Source: Rhizobium sp. 32-5/1 | GTDB taxonomy: Bacteria > Pseudomonadota > Alphaproteobacteria > Rhizobiales > Rhizobiaceae | Reading direction: 5' to 3' | Assembly (NCBI RefSeq): GCF_029537235.1 | Contig: NZ_CP120638.1 | Coordinates: 2,854,501 to 2,918,500, forward strand | Length of the DNA: 64,000 nt | Shown here: piece by piece, positions 49,644 through 58,642 of the stretch | Layout of the letters: each line of letters starts with the position of its first letter | Numbering within the stretch: the first letter of the stretch is position 1 | Program-made: the position numbers and the translations under genes | The notes under the pieces: generated by a model | The model's input: the letters and a program-made list of their open reading frames with translations, nothing else | Databases searched by the model: none | Told to the model about the DNA's origin: nothing

Positions 49644-49964
49644 ATGAAGAAAACGCTCATCACAATGGCGCTTATCGCCATGTCCGCAACCTCGATTTTT
49701 GCACAGACGGCGACGCCGAATGCAACACCTGAAGGTGATACGCCTGCTGTCGCTACGCCGTCGGATCAGAACGCCACAGCACCGGTCGAAGGTGCCAATA
49801 GCTTCACCGAAGCGCAGGCTACCGACCGCATCGTAGAGGCCGGTTACACCGATGTTTCCGAGTTGAAGCTCGATGATAAGGGCGTGTGGCAGGCGAAAGC
49901 CAACAAGGACGGCAAGCCGATGATGGTATCGCTCGATTACCAGGGCAACATCGTCGCCAAGTAA
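49644..49964 (+). CDS. Small periplasmic PepSY-like protein
   Basis: A 106-residue secreted protein. A signal peptide (MKKTLITMALIAMSATSIFA) is followed by a Thr/Pro/Ala-rich spacer, and then a PepSY-type domain (residues 55-106) with FTEAQATDRIVEAGYTDVSE, a D-x-G-x-W strand and the closing SLDYQGNIVAK. PepSY domains often inhibit proteases or sense envelope state; the specific role here is unknown. AAGGAG precedes the ATG. The upstream EcfG-type promoter suggests induction in stationary phase or general stress. Confidence 0.78.
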   Translation: MKKTLITMALIAMSATSIFAQTATPNATPEGDTPAVATPSDQNATAPVEGANSFTEAQATDRIVEAGYTDVSELKLDDKGVWQAKANKDGKPMMVSLDYQGNIVAK

Positions 49965-49999
49965 GTTCAGCCACAAGATAAATAATCAGGAGAAATACC

Positions 50000-50605
50000 A
50001 TGACAAAGACCGTTACAGGACTGTTTGACCATTATTCCGATGCGAGCGCCGCTGTTGAAGAGCTGAAGTCGGCAGGTATCCCGGACCGCGACATCAGCCT
50101 CGTATCCAACAATTCGGACGGCCGTCATTCCGACGACAACAATGCCGCTGAAGGTGCGGGTGCCGGGGCCGGTATCGGCGCAGCCGTTGGTGGTGCCGGT
50201 GGGCTTTTGACCGGCCTTGGCATCATGGCAATTCCGGGCGTTGGTCCGGTGGTTGCCGCTGGCTGGCTTGCCGCAACGGCAGCCGGTGCAATTGCCGGCG
50301 CTGTCGTCGGTGGTGCAGCCGGTGGGCTGATCGGCGCGCTGACGGACTCAGGCGTTGATGAAAATGACGCGCATGTCTATGCGGAAGGCGTTCGCCGCGG
50401 CGGCACGCTCGTGACCGCCAAGGTCGATGAGCCTCTCGTGTTTGAAGCGGAAGCTATTCTGAAGCGTTCGAACTGGGTTGATCTGCCAACCCGCCGCTCG
50501 GAATACGAAGGTCAGGGTTGGACCCGCTTCGATGAATCCGCGGAACCATATTCGAAGACTGAGGTCGTTGAAGACCGGGCGCGCTACGCCGGGCGCGCTT
50601 TGTAA
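50000..50605 (+). CDS. General stress protein (DUF1269/YflT-like, glycine-zipper)
   Basis: A 201-residue protein. Residues 1-40 are the GSP17M/YflT domain (VTGLFDHYSDASAAVEELKSAG and RDISLVSNN). The middle, about 50-115, is a long Gly/Ala-rich hydrophobic stretch with glycine-zipper spacing that could insert in the membrane. The end contains YAEGVRRGGTLVTAKV, typical of the family, then a charged tail. Function is not established; homologues are stress-induced. It lies 35 bases after the PepSY-like gene, probably in the same EcfG-dependent transcript, and has a strong terminator. Confidence 0.85.
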   Translation: MTKTVTGLFDHYSDASAAVEELKSAGIPDRDISLVSNNSDGRHSDDNNAAEGAGAGAGIGAAVGGAGGLLTGLGIMAIPGVGPVVAAGWLAATAAGAIAGAVVGGAAGGLIGALTDSGVDENDAHVYAEGVRRGGTLVTAKVDEPLVFEAEAILKRSNWVDLPTRRSEYEGQGWTRFDESAEPYSKTEVVEDRARYAGRAL

Positions 50606-50624
50606 CATTCGGGTATGTTTTTCA

Positions 50625-50647
50625 GGGCCGCGATTGTCGCGGCCCTG
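50625..50647 (+). terminator. Terminator hairpin of the general stress protein gene
   Basis: AGGGCCGCGA pairs perfectly with TCGCGGCCCT over a three-base loop, 20 bases past the stop codon. Only a modest T content follows (GATTGTATT). It separates this gene from the convergent chemoreceptor gene. Confidence 0.7.
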
Positions 50648-50693
50648 ATTGTATTCGCGTCCTTGAGGCGGCAACTTTATTGCACAAGGAGCG

Positions 50694-52448
50694 TCAAAAT
50701 TCCTGCCACTCGTCCGCTTTCAGCGCTGCCGATCCGACCGACTGAAGGCGTGGTGTGGCCCGGTTCAGGCTTGGGGCTCGTTGTGCAGCAGACGGTCGCG
50801 CCGCCGTCGCGGAGGGCCGGTTTGAGAGTTGAAACTGTGACAGTTGGGTGAGAAGTCCAGCGAGTTCGGTCGACAGGGCGTGGTTGGCGGCGTTCGATTC
50901 CTCGACAAAAGCTGCATTCTGCTGTGTGCCTTGATCCAGCTGATTGACGGCTGTGTTGATTTCCTTCAGGCCAGCAGCCTGTTCGCGTGCCGCTTCGACA
51001 ATGGCCGCGACGTTGCCGTCGATATCGGTTACCTGAGTGACGATCTGGGTGAGCGCGCCGCCGGTTTCATGCACCAATGACACGCCGAGATTGACTTGGC
51101 TGGATGAGGTGTTGATCAGCGCCTTGATTTCCTTGGCGGCCTTCGCCGAACGCTGGGCCAGTTCTCGCACTTCCTGGGCAACCACGGCAAAGCCCCGGCC
51201 TGCTTCGCCGGCACGCGCGGCCTCGACCCCTGCATTCAGAGCCAGGAGATTGGTCTGGAATGCGATCTCGTCGATCACCCCGATAATGCCCATGATCTCT
51301 TTGGAGGACTGCTCTATACCGGCCATTGCTGAGATGGCTTTCTGGACGACAGCGCCGGAATGCTGGGCACCGGAGCGCGTGGCGCTGACCAAGTGACCGG
51401 CATCATCGGCCCGCTTCGCGGAGGCCTGGCCGGTGAGCGTTACCTCTTCCAGCGCTGCAGCCGTTTCTTCGACTGACGCGGCAGATTGCTCCATCCGCTT
51501 GGCAAAATCATTGGATGCTTCCTGGAGCTGCTTTGCATTCGTGGAAATGCCTTCGGCGCTCGAATAGATTTCCCGAACGATCGTGCTCACTTTGGTAATC
51601 GCAGCGTTGAAGTCGGCCCGGGTTTTTTCCATGCTAGGCGAAAAAGCTCGATCAAGGGACACCGTAAGATTGCCCTGTGCCAATTCCCCAATCGCTGCGC
51701 CCAGTTCATCGACGGATGTCATGCGCTGCGTCACATCGGTCGCGAATTTGACGACCTTGTAGACATTGCCCTTGCTGTCGATCAACGGGTTATAGGCGGC
51801 CTGTATCCACACGGCTTTGCCGCCCTTGCCGTAACGGACAAACTCGTCGGATGCAAACTTTCCAGCCGCCAGATTGCGCCAGAAGTTTTTGTAGGCCTCG
51901 GTCTGCGTATAAGCAGGCTCGCAGAACATTGCGTGATGTCGGCCACGTATTTCTTCCAGCGAATATCCCAGCGTCGTGCAGAAATTTTCGTTGGCGTGGA
52001 GAATCTCTCCATCAGGGGTAAATTCAATAACGGCCTGCGAGCGGGAAATCGCAGCCAACTTGCCGTCGTCCTCCAGGGCCTTGATCTTGTTTTGTGTGAT
52101 GTCGGTTGCGGTTTTGATGATCTTGATGACCTTTCCTGCACGGATGACCGGATTGTAGGAAGCTTCGATCCAGATCTCGCGACCACCTTTGGCGCGACGG
52201 CTATATTGGCGTCGATCAAATTGACCCGCTCTCAGCTTTGCCCAAAAATCCTTGTACTCTTGGCTATTGGCATGGTCCGGCAAAACGAAGATCGAATGAT
52301 GCTTGCCGACGATTTCGGGAAGGGCGTAACCGATTGCTTCGCAGAAATTCTGGTTTGCATCGAGGATCGTCCCATCGGGTTTAAACTTGATCACAGCCTG
52401 GGATTTGCAGATCGCTGCCATTTCTTCTTTTGTGTCGCGCCCGAACAT
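50694..52448 (-). CDS. Soluble methyl-accepting chemotaxis protein with two PAS domains
   Basis: About 584 residues and no membrane helix, so a cytosolic chemoreceptor. Two PAS/PAC units (about 10-120 and 130-245; each has the paired FKPDG/FTPDG and NPxID/NPVI blocks) are followed by a short HAMP-like linker and a signalling domain whose hairpin tip is IDEIAFQTNLLALNAGVEAARAG. The protein ends in EWQEF, a CheR/CheB-tethering pentapeptide. PAS-type receptors in rhizobia often sense redox or energy state. I choose the ATG at 52448 because GGGGAT stands eight bases before it; the ATG at 52463 is also in frame. Confidence 0.92.
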   Translation of the reverse strand: MFGRDTKEEMAAICKSQAVIKFKPDGTILDANQNFCEAIGYALPEIVGKHHSIFVLPDHANSQEYKDFWAKLRAGQFDRRQYSRRAKGGREIWIEASYNPVIRAGKVIKIIKTATDITQNKIKALEDDGKLAAISRSQAVIEFTPDGEILHANENFCTTLGYSLEEIRGRHHAMFCEPAYTQTEAYKNFWRNLAAGKFASDEFVRYGKGGKAVWIQAAYNPLIDSKGNVYKVVKFATDVTQRMTSVDELGAAIGELAQGNLTVSLDRAFSPSMEKTRADFNAAITKVSTIVREIYSSAEGISTNAKQLQEASNDFAKRMEQSAASVEETAAALEEVTLTGQASAKRADDAGHLVSATRSGAQHSGAVVQKAISAMAGIEQSSKEIMGIIGVIDEIAFQTNLLALNAGVEAARAGEAGRGFAVVAQEVRELAQRSAKAAKEIKALINTSSSQVNLGVSLVHETGGALTQIVTQVTDIDGNVAAIVEAAREQAAGLKEINTAVNQLDQGTQQNAAFVEESNAANHALSTELAGLLTQLSQFQLSNRPSATAARPSAAQRAPSLNRATPRLQSVGSAALKADEWQEF

Positions 52449-52463
52449 CGTTATCATCCCCAT

Positions 52464-52862
52464 TCAATATCACTTCAGGATGACAACCCTTGGTTAAGGT
52501 GGAATTAAGCCTGTACTACCAAGATTTCACGGGAGATTTACTGGGGCTTTACTCAAAATGCGTGCTGACTTGACCATGTTTGGTCCCCTTGAGTTGCAAA
52601 CATTGTGGAGATGGAAGCGTAAACAATGGCATTTATTCAATTTTTCTAATAAATTTGTGTGCATCCTGAGGATTTTAACAGTTATGAAATACTAATTTTC
52701 AATACTGCTGCCAGCACCACGCCATTGTGTGTGAGGATCATGATGATCTCTGGCCTGAGCGCAGGTCCTCCAAGGTGTCGATGTTTTCGCAATTTCTAAG
52801 GGCTCTTCCGGGTAGGGAAGCTGAACCCTTGTGCCGGTATCACCGGCGGCAGAGGACATTTT
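52464..52862. other. Divergent promoter region between two chemoreceptor genes
   Basis: About 400 bases, AT-rich between 52600 and 52720, without a protein-like frame. It must hold promoters for both chemoreceptor genes. I could not recognise hexamers, an operator or a stable hairpin. Confidence 0.4.
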
Positions 52863-54752
52863 ATGCTGTTTGGTATCTCCACACGTCTTTCTCTCACTGC
52901 CAAGATTGCAACCATAATCGTTCTGGCCAATCTCACAGGACTCGCGGTAACATCCTATTTTTCCTGGACATCTGAAACGAAGGCAGCGCTTGAGACAGCC
53001 TATGTCAACTGGCAGCGCAATACCCGGCAGATTGGTGAAATCGCCGAAGGTGGCGTCAAATGGAAAAAGGCGCCGGCCATTCGCGAGGCCTATTCGCTCT
53101 ATCGATCGTCACCGGCCGAAGGCATGATCCATTTCGAAGCTGTTACCGGCAAGGGTGAAACTGCGGACGTCTGGTCGGCGGATGGCATCGATGCAGGTGT
53201 CCTGACCGCATCGGCGGCAGAGGCTATCAAGTCCGTCGGTGACGAGCCGGTCTGGAATAAAACCGGTGACGGCTTCGTCACGCTCGCCTTGCCGCTTGGC
53301 AAGGACAAGAGTGGCCAGCGCATCGGCTATATCGCAACGGTCTGGTCGACTGAACTCATCTACGCTGAAAGCAATATGAAATCTTTGGCCTTTGCCGGCA
53401 AACAGGCATTGGTCATTGCGCTCGTTATAGGTGTCTTCCTGCTGGCGATGCGCCGCAACGTTGGCAAACCGCTGGCAAAGCTGACCAATCGCATCGACGC
53501 CTTTCAAAAGGGCGATCTCGACAGTCCCGTGGCATTTCTGGAGAAACGTGACGAAATCGGTGTCATCGCGCGGGCGCTTGACGCTTCGTTGAAGGAGGCA
53601 AGCGCCAAGCTGGAGCAGGAGAGGATCGCCACCATACAGCGCGATGAACTCGATGCAGAACGTGTCCGATTCTCGGAACAGGTTGGTGCAGCGGCCCGCA
53701 ACCAGGCTGAAGTCGTCGGCCGTATTGGCAGGGCGTTGGAGCAATTGGCGGAGGGCGACTTTTCGATCCGTCTTCCCGATCTCGGGCCGGACTTCGAGAA
53801 ATTGCGCACCGATTTTCACAAGATGATTGATGCCGTATCCGAAACCGTTCGCGAAATCAGCGGAGCCACGACAGCGGTCGATTCCGGCACATCCGAGCTC
53901 GCCCGGGCGGCCGACGATCTGGCCAAGCGTACCGAAACACAGGCCAGTTCGCTCGGTGAAACCGCCAACGCGCTCGATCAGATCACGACAACGGTACGCT
54001 CGTCCTCGGCGCGTGCCGAAGAGGCTGGCCGCATGGTCGCCGAGGCCAAGACCGGCGCCCACAACTCCGCCGTTGTGGTCAGGGACGCTATCGGCGCCAT
54101 GAACAAGATCCAAGGCTCATCGAACCAGATTGGGCAGATCATCGGCGTGATCGATGAGATCGCGTTCCAAACCAATCTCCTGGCGCTCAATGCAGGTGTG
54201 GAGGCCGCGCGTGCAGGTGATGCAGGCAAGGGATTTGCCGTCGTTGCCCAGGAAGTGCGCGAACTGGCGCAACGTTCGGCCGGTGCGGCAAAGGAGATCA
54301 AGAACCTGATTTCCGCATCCAGCGCGGAAGTGGCCGCCGGTGTCTCGCTCGTCAACCGGACCGGTGACGCTCTTGGCGTCATCGAGGATCAGATCAGTCG
54401 CATCAATGACAGCATTACCTCGATCGTCCAGTCTTCGCGCGACCAGGCGACAGGCCTCCTGGAAGTCAATAATTCGATCGGCCAGATGGACCAGGTAACC
54501 CAACAGAATGCCGCCATGGTCGAGCAAACCAATGCGGCCTGCCACGAACTGACCAACCAGAGCAGGCTTTTGAAGCGTGCCGTCGGCAATCTGCGCATCG
54601 ACGGAGGTCTCGCCGAACAACGTCATGCGCCTCAAGCTCGTGTTTCGGCCACACGTCCCGAGCCGCGCGTCAACGTGGCCCGCCAGCCTGTGCATCGCAG
54701 TGCGGGCGCAACCGCCCTCGCTCCTGCCCAGGACTCATGGGAAGAATTCTAA
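52863..54752 (+). CDS. Transmembrane methyl-accepting chemotaxis protein
   Basis: A 629-residue chemoreceptor. Membrane helices near 12-35 and 177-197 flank a periplasmic sensor of about 140 residues with a PDC/Cache-like look (GDEPVWNKTGDGFVTLALPLG, SGQRIGYIATVW). A HAMP domain follows (RRNVGKPLAKLTNRIDAFQKGDL), then a second HAMP-like unit and the signalling domain with tip IDEIAFQTNLLALNAGVEAARAGD. The last residues DSWEEF form a CheR/CheB-binding pentapeptide. A periplasmic PDC-like protein gene follows in the same direction and may be a co-sensor. Confidence 0.92.
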   Translation: MLFGISTRLSLTAKIATIIVLANLTGLAVTSYFSWTSETKAALETAYVNWQRNTRQIGEIAEGGVKWKKAPAIREAYSLYRSSPAEGMIHFEAVTGKGETADVWSADGIDAGVLTASAAEAIKSVGDEPVWNKTGDGFVTLALPLGKDKSGQRIGYIATVWSTELIYAESNMKSLAFAGKQALVIALVIGVFLLAMRRNVGKPLAKLTNRIDAFQKGDLDSPVAFLEKRDEIGVIARALDASLKEASAKLEQERIATIQRDELDAERVRFSEQVGAAARNQAEVVGRIGRALEQLAEGDFSIRLPDLGPDFEKLRTDFHKMIDAVSETVREISGATTAVDSGTSELARAADDLAKRTETQASSLGETANALDQITTTVRSSSARAEEAGRMVAEAKTGAHNSAVVVRDAIGAMNKIQGSSNQIGQIIGVIDEIAFQTNLLALNAGVEAARAGDAGKGFAVVAQEVRELAQRSAGAAKEIKNLISASSAEVAAGVSLVNRTGDALGVIEDQISRINDSITSIVQSSRDQATGLLEVNNSIGQMDQVTQQNAAMVEQTNAACHELTNQSRLLKRAVGNLRIDGGLAEQRHAPQARVSATRPEPRVNVARQPVHRSAGATALAPAQDSWEEF

Positions 54753-54755
54753 GAC

Positions 54756-54775
54756 ATCGGGGCAAAAGCCCCGAT
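54756..54775 (+). terminator. Short perfect hairpin after the chemoreceptor gene
   Basis: ATCGGGGC and GCCCCGAT pair perfectly around AAAA, seven bases past the stop codon. There is no T run after it, so it may protect the 3' end or attenuate rather than end transcription before the next gene. Confidence 0.5.
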
Positions 54776-54817
54776 CCCACATCGTGAAGAATAACAAATC
54801 TCAAAAAGGAAGCACCA

Positions 54818-55399
54818 ATGACAAGCAGGAAATTTGCAGTTCTCGTCGCCTCTGCCTCGTTTCTTTTTTCCGCCGGACTGACCTCCGCGGAAGAAGCCTA
54901 TGTCGCTCCGGTCAAGGACTACATTGAAAGCAATGTGAAGTCGTGGATCAGCGATCCGGTCATCATCGAGGCTATCAAGGCGCAGAACGCGAAAAATGCA
55001 GCCCTCTCCCAGGCCGATATCGACGCATTGGATCAGAAATGGCGGGCAGAAGTCGAGGGTTCCGATCGCGCTATGATCGACGGTGTCCTCGCCAACCCGG
55101 TCTCAGCACTTCTGAAGGCCAAGCAGGAAGCCTCGGACGGCACGATCACGGAAGTCTTCGTCATGGATGCCAAAGGTCTCAATGTCGGCCAGAACGACGT
55201 GACGTCAGACTATTGGCAAGGCGACGAGGACAAGTTCCAGAAATCCTTCGGCGCCGGCGCCGGCGCGATCTTCGTCGATGAAGCTGAAAAGGACGAATCG
55301 ACTCAGATCCTGCAATCCCAGGCCAGCACCACCATTGTCGATGAAACTGGTGCGCCGATCGGTGCTGTGACCATCGGTATCAACCTGGATTCGCTGTAA
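54818..55399 (+). CDS. Periplasmic PDC/Cache-like sensor-domain protein
   Basis: A 193-residue protein with a signal peptide (MTSRKFAVLVASASFLFSAG, cleavage probably after SAE or LTS-AEE). The mature part resembles one membrane-distal PDC/Cache module: long amino-terminal helix (YVAPVKDYIESNVKSWISDP), then ITEVFVMDAKGLNVGQNDVTSDYWQGDE, and a closing strand TTIVDETGAPIGAVTIGINL. These are the usual PDC blocks of chemoreceptors and kinases, but there is no membrane helix or output domain. It lies 65 bases after a chemoreceptor gene, with a terminator after it, so a role as ligand-binding partner of that receptor is a fair inference. Confidence 0.8.
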   Translation: MTSRKFAVLVASASFLFSAGLTSAEEAYVAPVKDYIESNVKSWISDPVIIEAIKAQNAKNAALSQADIDALDQKWRAEVEGSDRAMIDGVLANPVSALLKAKQEASDGTITEVFVMDAKGLNVGQNDVTSDYWQGDEDKFQKSFGAGAGAIFVDEAEKDESTQILQSQASTTIVDETGAPIGAVTIGINLDSL

Positions 55400-55407
55400 T
55401 CCAATCG

Positions 55408-55442
55408 CTGCGAACGCCGCCAACTTTGGCTGGTGGCGTTCG
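55408..55442 (+). terminator. Strong hairpin after the PDC-like protein gene
   Basis: CTGCGAACGCC and GGCGTTCGCGG pair around a loop of about 13 bases, just past the stop codon at 55399. No T run follows directly. A second, more typical terminator lies 30 bases further on. Confidence 0.55.
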
Positions 55443-55470
55443 CGGGGATCATCCATATTGGCGACTTCGC

Positions 55471-55507
55471 CAGCATAGCCGCCCGACCGGGCGGCTCTTG
55501 CGTTTTT
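55471..55507 (+). terminator. Terminator between the PDC-like gene and the convergent oxidoreductase gene
   Basis: GCCGCCCG pairs with CGGGCGGC around ACC, followed by TCTTGCGTTTTT on the plus strand. It ends at the stop codon of the convergent fused oxidoreductase gene. Confidence 0.65.
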
Positions 55508-57512
55508 AGGCCTCGATCCACCGGACCTCGTCGGCCGTCAGCCGGATGTCGAGCGCCGAAAGACTGTCTTCGAGTTCTGCAACCGTGCGCGGGCCGATCA
55601 GCGGGATGACAGGGAAGGGCTGGGCAAGTACATAGGCCAGCGCAATATGGATTGGCTTTCGGCCAAGCCGGTTAGCAAGTTCGATTGCCCTTTCGCGGCG
55701 CTCAAAGTTGCGGTCGCTGTACCAGCAGCGGACCAGTTCCTCGTCCTCGGTTTTTTCGCGACCTGCACGCTCCGTGAAGAAGCCGCGGCCCTGGCTCGAC
55801 CAGGCAAAGTTCGGGATCTGTCGTTCGGAAAGCCAGATTTTCCATTCATCATCCGAAGCAGCGACGCAGCCTGCCCAGATCGGGTCAAGCATCTCTGCCA
55901 ACGAGAAATTATTCGAAAGCGCGGCCGGTGCCGTCTTGCCGTTCGCGTGGGCATAGTCGATCGCCTCCTGAAGGCGGGCACGGCTCCAGTTGGATCCGCC
56001 GAAAATCCCGCGGATACGGCCGGCCCGAACCTCGGCATCCATGGCATCGACAAACTCGCCTACGGGAATCTCGGGATTGTCGCGGTGCATGAAATAGGCA
56101 TCGACATAGTCGGTTTTCAGCCGCTCCAGCGACTGCGACAACTGCTTGCCGATGCGGTCCGGATACACGAGCGGAGAGTGCGCGCCCTTGCCGATCAGCA
56201 CCACGTCTTCGCGAGGCACCTTGCGGCTTGTCAGCCACTCGCCGAAAATTCGTTCGGTTATGCCGTTATTGTAGATCCAGGCGGTGTCGAAGACGTTGCC
56301 GCCCGCCTCGTAAAAGGCGTCGAGCGTTAGCGAGGCCGCCGCGAAATTAGGGAAAAATTCAAAGCCGAGCGCCACGACGGAGGCCGGCTTGTCTATGCCC
56401 GGGATCTGCCGGCGCGGCACGCCGGTGCCGGGCCTGACGGTTTCGCCGCGGATGTTGAAGGGGCGCTGGTCGGGTTTCTCGATCCCGTATTCGAGGTTGA
56501 TCGAGGACCGCCAGCGGTCGAGTACCCTCAGATTGCCAATGGAATCGGCCCAGCTCATGCCAGGGGCGTCAAATTCCTGCCTGCCCGCACGGATGGCATC
56601 GCCAGCCGCGTCCACCTCAAAGGAATAAAGCCACCGGTCTTCAACGACCTCGACGGTATTCCTGCTGCCATCCTTGTGGATGATCTCGATCCGTCCCGTG
56701 CCACCCTCATGACCCGAGGCAAACCAGAAGTCGGCGACCTCGATGCGACCTTTGGATCCGATGATGCGCAACACATTGTCCTGTTGCGCCATGATCGAAC
56801 AGGAGACCTCGGCAACGATGCCGTTCTCGAACTGAAGCACCGCCGAGGCCCATTCGTCGACCCCGGTTTCACCAAGACGACCGGCGCCGACCACCTTAAC
56901 CGGGTCGAGGAAAGGCTTGTTTTCAACGGCCCCAGCGATCAATCTGGCCATGGAGACGGGATAGCCACCAACATCGAGAATACCGCCACCGGCGAGCGCG
57001 TTGGAAAACAGCCGGTGATCCGGCCTGACCGTTCCCATGTCGAAGCCGAAGCTCGACTTGATCAGATGCACCGCGCCGATCGCACCGCTCTGCACGAGAT
57101 CGACGATTTTTTCGGTTTGCGGGTGCAGCCTGTACATGAAGGCTTCACCGGCGAAAACGCCGGCCTTGCGGGCCTCGTGGTAGATGGCATCGGCCTCATA
57201 GGCCGAAAGCGCGATCGGCTTTTCGACCAGTACATGCTTGCCGGCGCGGATCGCCTTGATTGCCCATTCGGCGTGCGACGGATGGGGCGTGGCGATATAG
57301 ACCGCGTCGATTTCGGGGTCGGCAAGCAGCGCTTCGTAACCGTCGACGATGCGGGCGCCGGGAAAGCCATCCCCAAGGCCTGGCCTTGACGGGTTTCGGC
57401 TGGCGATTGCAACCAGTTTCCCCGTCCGGGAATGGGCGATGCCGGCCGCAAATGTCTTGGCGATGCTTCCGGGGCCGATTATGCTCCAGCCGATGGTCTT
57501 CATGTTGGTCAT
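55506..57512 (-). CDS. Gfo/Idh/MocA oxidoreductase - aldo/keto reductase fusion
   Basis: A 668-residue cytosolic protein. Residues 1-330 are a Gfo/Idh/MocA oxidoreductase: IIGPGSIAKTFAAGI at the start, VYIATPHPSHAEWAIKAIRAGKHVLVEKP with the catalytic EKP Lys, and GGGILDVGGYPV. Residues about 355-668 are an aldo/keto reductase of the AKR barrel type with NVFDTAWIYNNG (Asp and Tyr), the Lys in VVLIGKGAH, YFMHRDNP (His) and IPLIGPRT near the end. Both halves use NAD(P)H, so the pair could carry out linked oxidation and reduction on a sugar. It is the last gene of the lac operon direction. I choose the ATG at 57512, with GGGAAA upstream. Confidence 0.87.
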   Translation of the reverse strand: MTNMKTIGWSIIGPGSIAKTFAAGIAHSRTGKLVAIASRNPSRPGLGDGFPGARIVDGYEALLADPEIDAVYIATPHPSHAEWAIKAIRAGKHVLVEKPIALSAYEADAIYHEARKAGVFAGEAFMYRLHPQTEKIVDLVQSGAIGAVHLIKSSFGFDMGTVRPDHRLFSNALAGGGILDVGGYPVSMARLIAGAVENKPFLDPVKVVGAGRLGETGVDEWASAVLQFENGIVAEVSCSIMAQQDNVLRIIGSKGRIEVADFWFASGHEGGTGRIEIIHKDGSRNTVEVVEDRWLYSFEVDAAGDAIRAGRQEFDAPGMSWADSIGNLRVLDRWRSSINLEYGIEKPDQRPFNIRGETVRPGTGVPRRQIPGIDKPASVVALGFEFFPNFAAASLTLDAFYEAGGNVFDTAWIYNNGITERIFGEWLTSRKVPREDVVLIGKGAHSPLVYPDRIGKQLSQSLERLKTDYVDAYFMHRDNPEIPVGEFVDAMDAEVRAGRIRGIFGGSNWSRARLQEAIDYAHANGKTAPAALSNNFSLAEMLDPIWAGCVAASDDEWKIWLSERQIPNFAWSSQGRGFFTERAGREKTEDEELVRCWYSDRNFERRERAIELANRLGRKPIHIALAYVLAQPFPVIPLIGPRTVAELEDSLSALDIRLTADEVRWIEA

Positions 57513-57544
57513 TGTGGTTTTCCCGATTTGTACGGACGCGATCG

Positions 57545-58632
57545 TTATCTGATACGCGCGCCGGCGCTGTCGAAAAGGAAGGAACTGGCTGCAGAAAGTC
57601 CGACGGTCAGTTTTTCGCGATTGGTTGCCGAGCGAGCCTGCGCCCATTCGATGATGATCCGTTCATCCGCGGAGACATGGACATAGAGATAGCTGGTATT
57701 GCCGAGGTGTTCCGCGACATCGATCGCGACGACGAGATCGGCATCGCCTTCGCCTGCCGCCTTGAAATGCTCAGGCCGGACACCGATGCTGACGTCATCT
57801 CCGACCTTTACGGCAGGGGATGTCGCCGGAAGTGTCAGTTTTGCATCGGGTTGGTTTGCAACGGCGACCGTGATGGAGCCGAGTGTGACGGCCGAAACCT
57901 GCGCTTTGAGGAAATTCATGCGCGGCGAGCCGATGAAGCCGGCGACGAAGGTATTGTTCGGGTCGTCGTAGAGGTCCAGTGGCGCACCGACCTGTTCGAC
58001 AACGCCGGCTCGCAGCACCACGATCTTGTCGGCGAGCGTCATCGCCTCCACCTGGTCGTGGGTCACGTATATGATCAGGACTTGAGCGTCTTGTGCAGTT
58101 TGGCGATCTCGACGCGCATGTGCACGCGCAGTTCCGCGTCGAGGTTGGAAAGCGGTTCGTCGAACAGGAAGACATCCGGGTTGCGCACGATAGCGCGGCC
58201 GATGGCGACACGCTGCCGCTGCCCGCCGGACAGCGCCTTGGGTTTGCGGTCCATCAAGGGGCCGAGTTCGAGAATGTTTGCTGCATCCGTGACGCGGCGT
58301 TCGATCTCCTCCTTCGCCATGCCGGCAAAGCGCAGGGCAAAACCCATGTTTTCGCGCACCGTCATATGCGGATAGAGCGCATAGGACTGGAAGACCATTG
58401 CGATCCCGCGCTTCGATGGATCGACGTCATTCATGACGTTGCCGCCAATCGTCAGTTCGCCCGATGTTATGTCCTCAAGGCCGGCGATCATCCGCAACAG
58501 CGTCGATTTTCCGCAGCCGGACGGTCCGACGAAGACGACGAATTCGCCGGTTTTGATCGAAAGATCGACGCCCTTGATGATCTCCAGTGCGCCGAAGCTC
58601 TTGCGTATCTCTGTGAGGCGGACATCGGCCAT
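57545..58632 (-). CDS. lacK: Lactose-type ABC transporter ATP-binding protein, frameshifted
   Basis: CUT1 ATPase with Walker [10 protein letters not shown] near 37-45, Q-loop [17 protein letters not shown], signature [14 protein letters not shown], Walker [12 protein letters not shown] and H-loop [10 protein letters not shown], followed by a C-terminal MalK-like regulatory domain. A one-base loss near 58077-58082, just before IIYVTHDQ, splits it; restoring it gives 362 residues, the family norm. It follows lacZ by ten bases. The order lacE-F-G-Z-K is that of the Agrobacterium radiobacter and Sinorhizobium lac operons. Confidence 0.88.
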
Positions 58633-58642
58633 GGCTGGTCTC

